NCBI RefSeq assembly: GCF_017744695.1
Contig: NZ_JAGIAS010000003.1
Span: 124,001-188,000 of the forward strand
Direction of reading: 5' to 3'
DNA length: 64,000 nucleotides
Origin: Dyadobacter sp.
GTDB taxonomy: Bacteria; Bacteroidota; Bacteroidia; Cytophagales; Spirosomataceae
The position numbers and the translations under genes were made by a program. The notes under the pieces were generated by a model. It was not told the DNA's origin, searched no databases, and saw only the letters and a program-made list of their open reading frames with translations. Below, in pieces: positions 15,559-24,932 of the stretch; positions within the stretch are counted from its first letter, which is position 1, and each line of letters starts with the position of its first letter.

Positions 15559-18276
15559 TTAGGGATTAAAATCGTTTTCGAAATACATCCAGTCGATATG
15601 GAATAGCGGGCCTTTGGCCTTTTCATTCCTGAAAACCAGGTACAGGTCATGGACGCCCTTGCCGCCGCTTACAGGCAAAAGCACTTCTTTCCAACCCGCT
15701 TTGAGATCGTCCAGCCGTCCGCCGGGAACTTCGGTTTTACCCAGCAGCTGGCCCTCGCGGCTCCCCTGCCGTAACTCGATCGTACCCCCGGCACCATGTT
15801 CCTGAATGCGCAGACGAATGTTTTTGATATGCGTAAGGTCAATCTGGTTGAACCGCGTATATTTTCCGTTGGTAATGTTCGCGATGTAGGAAACGTAGCC
15901 GGTGTTCTGCGTCGCGATCACCACGCCCACGTTTCCTTCCTGGTAATCCTCCATTTGTACCAGCGGATTGCGCAGCACAATGTGGCTGGCCGTCTTCTGC
16001 GGGCCGATGCCGTTCGCACCCTTATCGGTATAGGAAGCCTGCAAAACGTAAGCCCCTTCATTGCCCTTGCCGATATGCTCGGTCAGTTTCAGTTGGGCCG
16101 AAAGCAGGGTTTGCTCCGCATTTTTACCCAATGAAAGAATATAACCCGCTATTTCTTTCGCATCCTTCTCGGGCAGGTCCGCGTGAGGCGGCATCGGGTA
16201 AGAGCCCCAGTTTCCACTGCCGCCGGTGATGATCTTGCGTGCGAGCATATCCGCCGCGCCTGCGTTGCCCGTGTATTTTTTTGAAATATCCTTCAATGCA
16301 GGCCCTATCGACTTGGTTTCCAGCGTATGGCAAGCCTTGCAATCCAGCGAAGTGTAGAGCTTTGCCGTCGCCGCATACCGGATATTCTCCCCTTCCGAAC
16401 CCGACAATGCGCCTGCAAGGTCTTTTCCGAAAGTGAGGTAATTGAAACCTGCATGGATCTTGGCACGCTGGATGTTACCATCTTCCTTATCCGTTACCCG
16501 GATATTGTAATCAAACGGGGCATTATCCCAATAAAAACTACGATTCGCTTTCGTTTCGATCTTCACATCGGGCGGTGTGTTCCCGATCTTGAATTCAGTA
16601 GTGGCCGTACCCTTTCCACCATGCTGATCGGAGACCGTCAATACGACATTGTACGTACCGGGTTTGGTAAAAGTGTACTTGATTTCCTCTCCCGCCAGCT
16701 TTTTCGTCCCGATCTTCCATTCGTAGGTCAGCTTGTCGGTGGCATCGTAATCCTTCGATCCTTTGGCCGAAAGTGTGGCTGTAAATGGGGCCGCTGCGAT
16801 GGTCTTACCCGTCGTAACGGCGGCTATCGGGTTGCGGTTACCCTCGGCATACTCCACCCGGATGATGCCCGAGTCGGTATTTCGCGCAAACCAGTTGGTA
16901 CCGTAAGCGAGCAGGTAAATGGCCCCGTCGGGCGCAATCTGCATGTTAATCGGCGCAACGACCTTCAATTGAGGAAGGAAGGGCTCCATACTCACGTAGT
17001 TGCCATTCGCATCCATGGTCACGGCCATGATCCATTTCCGTATCCATTCAAAAATGAACAACTTGCCATGGTAGTAGTCCGGAAGTTTGTAAGGCGCATC
17101 AGGATATAAATCGCTGTAATACACCGGACCGGCCATCGCGCTGGCACCGCCTTTGCCTACGAGCGGGTATTTCTTCGACGGGCCTTTCCCGTACCAGATG
17201 AATGCTGGCTGTGCAGGCGGCAAGTCACGGATTCCCGTGTTGTGAGGCGAATCGTTGACCGGCTTTTGCGGGTCCTTTCCGGGTCCTTCCTTTTTGGTTG
17301 CAAAATCATAGTCGGGAAACACCTCGTTGTCACCTAAAAAATAAGGATAGCCGAAAAAGCCGGGCTTGCGCGCCTGGTTGATCTCGTCGTAACTCATTTT
17401 GCCTTCGCTACCAGGCACCTCGGTATCAGGGCCTACATCGCCCCAATAGAGGTATTTGGTCTTCGGGTCGACGGAGATGCGGAACGGGTTCCGGACGCCC
17501 ATCGCATAAATTTCAGGCTTGCCCTGCGAGCCGTCCTTTGGAAAAAGGTTTCCATCCGGAATGGTGTAAGTACCGTCCGGTTCCGGCTTGATTCGCAGGA
17601 TTTTCCCCCGGTAATCGTTGCTGTTCGCCGTGGCGGCCTGATCGTCCGAAAGCTCGCGCCCGGGGCGCTCGTCGATGGGTGTATGCCCCTCGATTTCCTC
17701 CGCATTGGTATTATCACCGATCGAGAGATAGAGCATGTCGTCCGAAAAAGTAAGGTAACCGGCCGAATGGCAGCAGTATTTACGCTGCGTAGGAACTTCC
17801 AAAAGTACCTTTTTAGAATCCTGAACGAGGTTCTGTCCTTTCAGCTCGAAGCGCGCCAGGTGACTGACGCTCTTCTCCCCGCCTACGCCGTAATAGAAGT
17901 AAATCCAGTTGTTATGCTTGAAATCCGGGTCAACCGCCACACCAAGCAGCCCATCCTCGATACCGCTGAAAACATTGAACTGCGCGATCGTCGAAAGCTC
18001 TTTGGTTGCATTATTGAAATAGCGCACGGCTCCCTTCCGTTCGGCCACCACCATGTCGTAGTTCGGGAGGATCGCCATTTCCATCGGCTCGTCCAGGCCC
18101 GACACCAGTCGGGTATAAGTAAAACGACTCGAATCCGGCCCTTCCAAAATGCCTGCAATACGAATCGGGGGAGCATGTTCTACATCCCGGAACAACGGCT
18201 TATCATTCCGGCTCACCGAAGCCAGGCATAGCGCCCCGGCGAGCAAAAGACCAATGGAAGATTTCAATTTTTTCAC
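15559..18276 (-). CDS. exported GSDH-type sugar dehydrogenase with PKD, cytochrome c and carbohydrate-binding domains
   Basis: A 905-residue multidomain protein. After a signal segment, residues ~45-480 form a glucose/sorbosone dehydrogenase-like (PQQ type) six-bladed propeller (LDEPMEMAILPNYDMVVAERKG, GIEDGLLGVAVDPDF, GKILRIKPEPDGTY). Residues ~485-580 form a PKD domain (TFTKPGTYNVVLTVSDQHGG). A cytochrome c domain has CKACH and the distal MPPH methionine. The last ~140 residues are a beta-sandwich like CBM6 (VQMEDYQEGN to HIDWMYFE). The layout suits extracytoplasmic sugar oxidation with electrons passed to the attached haem. It sits between SusD and the epimerase, 45 bp before the latter. 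Confidence 0.85.
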   Translation of the reverse strand: MKKLKSSIGLLLAGALCLASVSRNDKPLFRDVEHAPPIRIAGILEGPDSSRFTYTRLVSGLDEPMEMAILPNYDMVVAERKGAVRYFNNATKELSTIAQFNVFSGIEDGLLGVAVDPDFKHNNWIYFYYGVGGEKSVSHLARFELKGQNLVQDSKKVLLEVPTQRKYCCHSAGYLTFSDDMLYLSIGDNTNAEEIEGHTPIDERPGRELSDDQAATANSNDYRGKILRIKPEPDGTYTIPDGNLFPKDGSQGKPEIYAMGVRNPFRISVDPKTKYLYWGDVGPDTEVPGSEGKMSYDEINQARKPGFFGYPYFLGDNEVFPDYDFATKKEGPGKDPQKPVNDSPHNTGIRDLPPAQPAFIWYGKGPSKKYPLVGKGGASAMAGPVYYSDLYPDAPYKLPDYYHGKLFIFEWIRKWIMAVTMDANGNYVSMEPFLPQLKVVAPINMQIAPDGAIYLLAYGTNWFARNTDSGIIRVEYAEGNRNPIAAVTTGKTIAAAPFTATLSAKGSKDYDATDKLTYEWKIGTKKLAGEEIKYTFTKPGTYNVVLTVSDQHGGKGTATTEFKIGNTPPDVKIETKANRSFYWDNAPFDYNIRVTDKEDGNIQRAKIHAGFNYLTFGKDLAGALSGSEGENIRYAATAKLYTSLDCKACHTLETKSIGPALKDISKKYTGNAGAADMLARKIITGGSGNWGSYPMPPHADLPEKDAKEIAGYILSLGKNAEQTLLSAQLKLTEHIGKGNEGAYVLQASYTDKGANGIGPQKTASHIVLRNPLVQMEDYQEGNVGVVIATQNTGYVSYIANITNGKYTRFNQIDLTHIKNIRLRIQEHGAGGTIELRQGSREGQLLGKTEVPGGRLDDLKAGWKEVLLPVSGGKGVHDLYLVFRNEKAKGPLFHIDWMYFENDFNP

Positions 18277-18331
18277 CCAATAAACTTAATAAAATGATTT
18301 ATGAAATAAAGCGATATGTGAAAATTAATTT

Positions 18332-18401
18332 TGAATGATTGAATGACTGAATGATTGAGTTTTACGCAGATTATTCAATCATTCAGTCATTCAATCATTC
18401 A
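18332..18401. repeat. 27-bp perfect inverted repeat built from GAATGAYT octamers
   Basis: The arms at 18332-18358 and 18375-18401 are perfect reverse complements, with a 16-base loop. Each arm is a chain of near-identical octamers (GAATGATT, GAATGACT). It follows the SusD stop by ten bases and precedes the dehydrogenase gene, so it may attenuate transcription between them. A 21-base core of the same sequence recurs at 32736-32756 and, inverted, at 32839-32859. Confidence 0.85.
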
Positions 18402-18411
18402 GTCATTAGCA

Positions 18412-20016
18412 CTAATAGTTCGGATTCTGCACAATGGAACCTCCCGAGCGGTCGATTTCAACCTGCGGAATAGGAAATACTTCATTTTTCCCTGCCGTAA
18501 AATTCCCGCCTTTGCCATTCGAGAATGGTTTCGCTGCATAGGCTTTCATAGTCGGCACGAGCGTATTCCAGCGCATCAGATCATACAGTCGGTGGTACTC
18601 CATCGCCAGTTCCACCCGGCGTTCGTGCCGCACGGCTTTGCGCAAATCATCGCCTGCCTTCACGTCAGACAGCTGCTTTTCAGCTACTTTCAAAACCCTT
18701 GATGCCGCTTCCGCATCTTTCCGTGACGAGGTCGAAGCACGTTTACGTACCTGATTAATGTAGTTTGCAGCCTCGGCTTTATCCCCGCCGCTTTCAATCA
18801 ATGCCTCCGCATACATCAGCAGCACATCGGCATAGCGGATCGGATGATACGTCCACGCATCGTTCCCCCACCCTTGTCCGCGGCGCGATTCGGGCAAATA
18901 CACTTTCCGGCTGTGGTAACCGGTATTCGGGTAGGTCGAAAAGTCCAGCACTTCTTTTGTACCATTCAACTTAGGGAACTGGTCGCCTGATTGCAGAATT
19001 GTGTACAGCAACCTCGGATCACCTTCTTCGAACTCATTAACAAGGTCCTGGGTAGGCAAATCAAAGCCCCAGCCGCCGGTAGCCCCACGCGGCGAGCAGT
19101 ATACATTAATGGTACTACCATAAATCGGGATTGCAGGATCGTCGCCCATGATAACTGAAAACACGGCCTCTTTGGTCTTGTACCCATTTTCAAGGAATAT
19201 CTCCTGAAACTGAGGATGCAAAGCGAACGCACCCGAGTCGATCACCTTTTTCGCCGCGTCGCGTGCTTTGGCGAAAAGCGCGGGATCATCTTTGGCAAAA
19301 AACAGGTAAGCCCTCGCCAGCAATGCCCAGGTCGCCTCTTTGGTAGCCCGCCCCACTTCCGAGGCCTGCAACTTGGCAGCAGAAAGCATGGCAGGGTCGT
19401 TCGCAGCAGCTGTGAGCTCTGCCTCAATAAATTGGAACATTTCCTTGACCGACGCGCGGTTTAGTTTCGTACGGTCGTCAACGGTGAGTGTTTTGGTCAC
19501 CAGCGGTACCCCGCCAAAAACCTCCGCGAGTTCGAAGTAGAAAAATGCCCGTAGAAACCGGATTTCAGCCAGATAACGACTTTTTTGGACCGGATCAAGC
19601 AGTGCACCGCTTGCATCGATGAGATTCGCCTCCGGCAACCGTTCCAATGCCACATTACAGTTACCGATCGCACTGTAACGGGCAGACCAGTAACCCGCAA
19701 GCGTTTCATTGGACGAAAGTGCCCTGCCGAAACCGAGGTCGGTCACGAACGGGCGGTCACCGGCATCAGAACCGCCCTTGTCGGCGTCGTCGGTTGCCAT
19801 ATTACCCAGTTCGGCCCGGGCCGCTTCGTAGCCCCAGAAGTTACTCACAAAACCACGGTAACAGGTAACGAGCGATTTAAATCCGGCATCAGGCGATTTG
19901 TAAAATGTTTCGTCGGTAAGGTTGCCCGGCGGTGTGCGATCAAGGAACTCTTCGGAACAGGACGTCCCGCCCAGCACCAGGCACGACGCGAGCATTATGA
20001 TTGATAACTTTTTCAT
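18412..20016 (-). CDS. SusD-like nutrient-binding lipoprotein
   Basis: A 534-residue RagB/SusD-family lipoprotein. The start at 20016 begins a lipoprotein signal (MKKLSIIMLASCLVLGGTSC) with the acylated Cys near residue 20. Family landmarks include EEFLDRTPPGNLTDETFYKS, RFLRAFFYFELAEVFGGVPL, ATWALLARAYLFFAKDDPAL and, near the C-terminus, RYADVLLMYAEALIESGGDK and LAMEYHRLYDLMRW. It caps the SusC barrel at the cell surface and binds glycan. The gene begins ten bases after the SusC stop. Confidence 0.95.
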   Translation of the reverse strand: MKKLSIIMLASCLVLGGTSCSEEFLDRTPPGNLTDETFYKSPDAGFKSLVTCYRGFVSNFWGYEAARAELGNMATDDADKGGSDAGDRPFVTDLGFGRALSSNETLAGYWSARYSAIGNCNVALERLPEANLIDASGALLDPVQKSRYLAEIRFLRAFFYFELAEVFGGVPLVTKTLTVDDRTKLNRASVKEMFQFIEAELTAAANDPAMLSAAKLQASEVGRATKEATWALLARAYLFFAKDDPALFAKARDAAKKVIDSGAFALHPQFQEIFLENGYKTKEAVFSVIMGDDPAIPIYGSTINVYCSPRGATGGWGFDLPTQDLVNEFEEGDPRLLYTILQSGDQFPKLNGTKEVLDFSTYPNTGYHSRKVYLPESRRGQGWGNDAWTYHPIRYADVLLMYAEALIESGGDKAEAANYINQVRKRASTSSRKDAEAASRVLKVAEKQLSDVKAGDDLRKAVRHERRVELAMEYHRLYDLMRWNTLVPTMKAYAAKPFSNGKGGNFTAGKNEVFPIPQVEIDRSGGSIVQNPNY

Positions 20017-20026
20017 AGTGAATATT

Positions 20027-23000
20027 TTAGAATTTTGCATTAATACCAAACATCCATGTGCGCGCCTGCGGGAAGTACCCCTGGTCGATCCCCGTTAGTT
20101 TGGGATCGGCCGAACCCATTTCAGGATCGAGGCCGCTGTATTTGGTGATCGTGAAGAGGTTTTGCGCGCCTACATACAACCTCACCTGCTTGATTTTCGC
20201 CTTTTGCAGCAAACTTCCCGGCAGACTGTACCCCACCTGGATATTCTTCATACGCAAGTACGAGCCGTCCTCTACGAAATATTGGGACACGTTGGTATTC
20301 AAACCCGCATTCTGCGAGATTTTGTAATACTGATTGGTGCTACCCGGACCATTCCATGCCTTTTCCAGAAACCCTTTTGGCGCATTGTACCAACCCGTAC
20401 CCGATTCGGTATCGTAGCGCAGGATATTCATCACATCGTTCCCCTGCGAGCCCTGCACGAATGCGCTGACATCAAATCCTTTGTAGGCGGCATTCACAGT
20501 AAGCCCGTAAATGAAGTCCGGCCACGGGTTACCGATTTTCGTACGGTCGTCCGCATTAATCAGCTGATCGCCATTGATGTTTTTGAAACGGATATCCCCG
20601 GCAGTCGAGAGGCCTTTCTGGGCACTGGCATTAACCTCATCCGGCGTCTGAAAAATTCCATCCGTCTGCCATCCGAAATAGTAACCCACCGGCATCCCTT
20701 CTTCGGTTTTGGTAATGGTTTCACCCAAATGCGCCGTCGAATAGATCGGCTCACCGCCGCCAAGCGTGGTCACCTTGTTGGAGAATGTCGAGAGCGTGGC
20801 TTTGATACCATATTGAAAACCAGCCGCCTCATCGTCATACCCGATCGCAAAATCCCAGCCCTTGTTTACCATTTTACCCGCATTTGACCAAGGGAAGTTA
20901 GGATATCCCAACGTCGTCGGCAGAGGTACGATCAGCAGCATGTTGTCGACTGCTTTCTTGAAATAATCCGCCGTGAGTGTCAGTTTGTTATTCAAAAACG
21001 CGAGATCTACACCAATGTCAGTCTGATTGGAGGTCTCCCATTGCAGCATCGGATTTCCGATACTACCGCGCCCCGCGCCCATGTACCAGGTTTTGTTATC
21101 GCCGAAAAGGTAGCGGTTGTTGTTGCCATAGGTCGACAGGTAAGCACCATTTGCGATATTCTGATTGCCGATTTGCCCATAGCTGGCGCGCAGTTTACCT
21201 TCCGAAAGCCATTTCAGCCCTGCATCTTTGAAAAACGCCTCATTGGTAAAGTTCCAGGCCGCCGACACGGAAGGAAACGTACCCCAGCGGTAATCCTTGG
21301 CAAAGCGGGACGTACCATCACGGCGTACATTGGCCGTCAGCACATATTTCCCTCCGAATGAATAACTCACCCTTCCAAAATAGGAATTCAATGCATTGGA
21401 ATAAGTATAGCCTGATGCCCCCGGATTGATCGTCGCCGCGTTGATAATCCGCATATCCTCCTCATTATTAACGGCCCCTTGCTTGGAAGCGCCGTATTCC
21501 AGTCCTTTGGTAAGCTCTGCCGAAGTTCCCGCAAGTACGTTCAGGCGATGCTGACCCCAGACCTGGTCAAATGCCAGCGTATTCTCCCAGACGAAATAGT
21601 TGGACCAATACGAGTAATTGCTGATCGTATTATAAGTCGCGTAATCATACCCGTTGAGGTAATATTGTGGTGTAAAACCCTTGGAAAGGCCCCGGTGAAT
21701 GTCGAGACCAAAATTACTGCGGAATTTGAGCGGCTCGAAGATCTTAACTTCCAGGTTCGCACCGCCTTTCATGCTGATACCCTCCCAGATACTCTGACGC
21801 ATCCGTTCGATCTGCCCCACCGGGTTCGGCTTATTGGAATACAACACTCCGGCATAACGCGAAAACGGGTTGCTGGCATCGTAGCCTTGCATGATAGTCT
21901 GGTAAAAAGAAGGAATATCGCGCAGGTTGTCGCGGTAAACGGGCGTGATCGGATCGGCAGTCATGGCGCTGAAAATCGTCCCGGAATAAGGGTTATTCTC
22001 ATCGATATTGCGGCGGCTTTCGTAAACCACGGCAATATTGCTACCCAGGCGTACCCGCTCGTTGATGTCCGCGTTCACATTGTTACGCCATGAAATGCGG
22101 CGGTAGTCCGAACCGCGAACAATCCCTTTCTGGTCCATATAGCCCAATGCCGAAGCAAAATCGACTTTTTTGCTACCTCCCGAAACGGTGATATTGTAAC
22201 TCTGCACCGGCGCATTTTCATGGATGATCTGCTTCCACCAGTCGGTACCATCGGGACCCGTGTTTGCACGCACGAAGTTGAGCGCCTGGGTTTTCATATC
22301 CGGAGATATGGGAGGAGTAACGCCCACCGCATTGGCCGCGCGGTTCTTATAATCGATAAACTCCTCCGCATTCAGCATATGCGGACGCTTCCATGGCGAT
22401 TGCAAGCCGTAGTAACTATCAAACGAAACGCTCATCGCTTCCGATTTGGAGCCTTTTTTGGTCGTAATAATCACCAGACCGTTCGAGGCGCGCGAACCAT
22501 AAATAGCCGCCGCGGACGCGTCCTTATGAATGTCCATCGTCTCAATATCGTTCGGGTTCAGCCATCCGATACCCGTCTGCGGCAGACCGTCGACGATGTA
22601 GAGCGGTTCATTGGAATTATTAATTGAACCGATACCGCGTATACGTACAATACCTCCCGAGCCCGGGCTCCCGCTCGACTGCGTTACCATGACACCCGCA
22701 GCCTTGCCTTGCAATGCATCCGTCGCCGAACGCACAGGCATATTCCGAAGTTCGTTACCTCCTACCGAGGCCACAGAGCCGGTCACATCCTTTTTGGAAA
22801 CGGTACCGTACCCCACGACTACCACTTCCGAAAGCGATTTCGAGTCCGTGGAAAGCTTCATGTCAATCACCGAACGGTTATCCACCGGCGCTTCGGCCGA
22901 CAGGTAGCCGATAAATGAAAAAACCAGTGTCGCATTCTCTGGCACATTAGGCAACTCATACCGCCCTTCTCCGTTGGTGGTTGTTCCTGTTCCCGAACCC

Positions 23001-23599
23001 TTTACGATCACACTGGCACCAGGCAACGGCTCACCCGAAACGGCGTCGACCACGACACCTGACACTGTCAGTGCGATATTCGCTACCTTCCGCTCCGCCG
23101 CGCCCTTAAGGAGAGAGGCGAGGGTATTCACCGGCTGCGTAGCTGGCAGCTGCCCGGTTGGCTGCGGCTCCAACGATGTTTTCCGCTCCGCATCGGGACG
23201 ATCGTCTGCTTGTTCGGTAGACTCATCCTTGATGTAAATCACGTAGAAATTGTCGCGCAGTTTCTTGAAAGCCAAATTATTCGGTTCCAGGATTTTACGC
23301 AGCGAATGTTCCAGCGAACCGGCCTTCCCCGATTCCTTCACGGTTTTACCGTTGACATACCCCGAATTATACAGGAAGGACACATTGAACTGCTTTTCCA
23401 GCTCACGAAGTTTCGATTCCAGGGTTACGGCCTGGCGCGGGCGGGAGTCGCCGCTGCGATCGAGTTTCGGTGGGATCGCCCTGGACGGGGTCGCCCTAGA
23501 CGGAGTCGCCCTAGACAGCGCGACGTCCTGCGCATGCACCGCAAAAACGGCGCAGCAGCAAATGGCGATCAGGTTAAGAGTAGTGATAAGTCGTTTCAT
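20027..23599 (-). CDS. SusC-like TonB-dependent receptor with STN signalling domain
   Basis: A 1190-residue outer-membrane receptor. After the signal peptide (MKRLITTLNLIAICCCAVFA...) comes a short SRATP repeat, then an STN domain (about 55-110, KLRELEKQFNVSFLYNSGYV to NNLAFKKLRDNFYVIYIKD). Next come a carboxypeptidase-regulatory-like domain (ALTVSGVVVDAVSGEPLPGA), a plug (DALQGKAAGVMVTQSSGSPG, IRGIGSINNSNEPLYIVDG) and the barrel. The STN domain is the mark of receptors that signal through an anti-sigma factor, which fits the FecR and sigma genes directly upstream. It imports a glycan with SusD. The start at 23599 is preferred because it opens the signal peptide. Confidence 0.95.
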   Translation of the reverse strand: MKRLITTLNLIAICCCAVFAVHAQDVALSRATPSRATPSRAIPPKLDRSGDSRPRQAVTLESKLRELEKQFNVSFLYNSGYVNGKTVKESGKAGSLEHSLRKILEPNNLAFKKLRDNFYVIYIKDESTEQADDRPDAERKTSLEPQPTGQLPATQPVNTLASLLKGAAERKVANIALTVSGVVVDAVSGEPLPGASVIVKGSGTGTTTNGEGRYELPNVPENATLVFSFIGYLSAEAPVDNRSVIDMKLSTDSKSLSEVVVVGYGTVSKKDVTGSVASVGGNELRNMPVRSATDALQGKAAGVMVTQSSGSPGSGGIVRIRGIGSINNSNEPLYIVDGLPQTGIGWLNPNDIETMDIHKDASAAAIYGSRASNGLVIITTKKGSKSEAMSVSFDSYYGLQSPWKRPHMLNAEEFIDYKNRAANAVGVTPPISPDMKTQALNFVRANTGPDGTDWWKQIIHENAPVQSYNITVSGGSKKVDFASALGYMDQKGIVRGSDYRRISWRNNVNADINERVRLGSNIAVVYESRRNIDENNPYSGTIFSAMTADPITPVYRDNLRDIPSFYQTIMQGYDASNPFSRYAGVLYSNKPNPVGQIERMRQSIWEGISMKGGANLEVKIFEPLKFRSNFGLDIHRGLSKGFTPQYYLNGYDYATYNTISNYSYWSNYFVWENTLAFDQVWGQHRLNVLAGTSAELTKGLEYGASKQGAVNNEEDMRIINAATINPGASGYTYSNALNSYFGRVSYSFGGKYVLTANVRRDGTSRFAKDYRWGTFPSVSAAWNFTNEAFFKDAGLKWLSEGKLRASYGQIGNQNIANGAYLSTYGNNNRYLFGDNKTWYMGAGRGSIGNPMLQWETSNQTDIGVDLAFLNNKLTLTADYFKKAVDNMLLIVPLPTTLGYPNFPWSNAGKMVNKGWDFAIGYDDEAAGFQYGIKATLSTFSNKVTTLGGGEPIYSTAHLGETITKTEEGMPVGYYFGWQTDGIFQTPDEVNASAQKGLSTAGDIRFKNINGDQLINADDRTKIGNPWPDFIYGLTVNAAYKGFDVSAFVQGSQGNDVMNILRYDTESGTGWYNAPKGFLEKAWNGPGSTNQYYKISQNAGLNTNVSQYFVEDGSYLRMKNIQVGYSLPGSLLQKAKIKQVRLYVGAQNLFTITKYSGLDPEMGSADPKLTGIDQGYFPQARTWMFGINAKF
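23471..23515. repeat. three 15-bp direct repeats in the SusC coding region
   Basis: Three near-identical 15-bp units (23471-23485, 23486-23500, 23501-23515) encode SRATP/SRATP/SRAIP between the signal peptide and the STN domain. Changes in copy number would stay in frame and alter only linker length. Confidence 0.8.
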
Positions 23600-23886
23600 A
23601 GGCGAAAGCACTTTAACAGGGTTTGTTTAAATGGCCAAAATCCGAACGCGTACCATATTATTTCGCGGTTCTAAACATAGAGTACCGTTTCATTTGGCTT
23701 ACCGCCATGCAGGGGGAAACTTTTTTTGTAAAATTTTTAATGCCGGTTGTCAGAAGGCCAGAAAGTAGTCATTTGTTGTCAATTAAAATAATATAATTAT
23801 ATTTTTGATATATTTAATAAATTAAATTATTAATTATTCAAAAAAAATCACGCACGAAGATTTTCCTGATTTCTTGACTTTCCGAC
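23600..23886 (-). promoter_or_regulatory. AT-rich intergenic region upstream of SusC
   Basis: This 287-bp gap between FecR and SusC is strikingly AT-rich around 23770-23850, unlike its coding flanks. It is the obvious place for the promoter read by the upstream ECF sigma factor. No exact promoter motif is assigned, and no gene is seen. Confidence 0.4.
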
Positions 23887-24858
23887 TTATTTACCTTTCG
23901 GTTCGATTGTTAACTGATCGCCGTCGCGTGTGATGGTTACGGATGATGCCTCGGCGACACCTTGAAGAAGCAGCTCCACGTTGTCCGTAGGAACCGAGCC
24001 TGAAATCTGGCGATCGAGTAGTTCGGGCCGGGTGGCTTCTGTTTCCAGCCCATAGGTATCCCGCAATATCCCCGCCACTTCCCGTAGTGAAGTATTTTTG
24101 AAAACAAGCTTATGGTCTTTCCATGCAGAGTAAAGACCTTTTTCTACGCGTTCGCGCTGGTAATCCGATGGATTTTTACGAAACTGAACCATCTCGCCGG
24201 GCCTTAGGACCAGTGTATCACCTTTTGAATCGCCCAGGTTGCACCGAACCTTTCCCTCGTCGAGGACGATCCGTGTACCGCTCGCGCGTTTGCTGATATT
24301 GAACTGGGTACCTAGCACGTCGAGGCTGAAATCAGCACCCGTACGCACGCGGAACTTGCGGTGATCCTTCGTATGGACCACTCTGAAATACCCCTCGCCT
24401 TCGAGTCGCACTTCGCGCAATTCCGGCCATTCGGCATCATAGGAAAGCACCGAATTACCATTCAAAGTCACCTCGGAACCGTCGGGAAGTATCAGTACGC
24501 GGGTTTCTCCAAAGCCGGTCCGTTCGGTAATGCGGCCGCTTTGCTGCTGAAACATATATATGCCTATTCCCGCGACAACCAGGAACAACACTGCTGCCGC
24601 AATTTTACCCCAGGCCAACCAGCTGCGTTTGCTATCCGGCTGCGCTTCCGCCCATTCCTGAGATTCCGCTGTCGCCGTTTGTATCCGCGCAAATATCTTA
24701 TCTTCCAATGCCGATAAGCCAGCACCCGAAAGCCCATCCGAGAATGCCGGGTGCGCCTCCGCAGAGCGGTACCAGGCTTCCAGTTCCCCGGCCTCCGCGG
24801 GCGAGTTTCGTCCGCGCTTGTCATTTTCCAGTAAATACAGTAAGCGATCTTTGTCCAT
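23887..24858 (-). CDS. FecR-family anti-sigma factor
   Basis: A 323-residue protein. A cytoplasmic N-terminal part (MDKDRLLYLLENDKRGRNSP...) binds the sigma factor; a single membrane helix (GKIAAAVLFLVVAGIGIYMF) lies near residue 90; and the periplasmic FecR domain follows (ETRVLILPDGSEVTLNGNSV, EVRLEGEGYFRV, FSLDVLGTQFNISKR). The C-terminal segment LQGVAEASSVTITRDGDQLT is a typical DUF4974/STN-like end. The start at 24858 is preferred because longer forms would overlap the sigma gene. It should receive the signal from the STN domain of the SusC protein and control the sigma factor. Confidence 0.93.
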   Translation of the reverse strand: MDKDRLLYLLENDKRGRNSPAEAGELEAWYRSAEAHPAFSDGLSGAGLSALEDKIFARIQTATAESQEWAEAQPDSKRSWLAWGKIAAAVLFLVVAGIGIYMFQQQSGRITERTGFGETRVLILPDGSEVTLNGNSVLSYDAEWPELREVRLEGEGYFRVVHTKDHRKFRVRTGADFSLDVLGTQFNISKRASGTRIVLDEGKVRCNLGDSKGDTLVLRPGEMVQFRKNPSDYQRERVEKGLYSAWKDHKLVFKNTSLREVAGILRDTYGLETEATRPELLDRQISGSVPTDNVELLLQGVAEASSVTITRDGDQLTIEPKGK

Positions 24859-24932
24859 TCGTCGATATACTTCTCCGCTTTTGATATAGTAACATCCCGG
24901 CGCGGTTACCGCCACGGCCGGCCCATTTTTTT

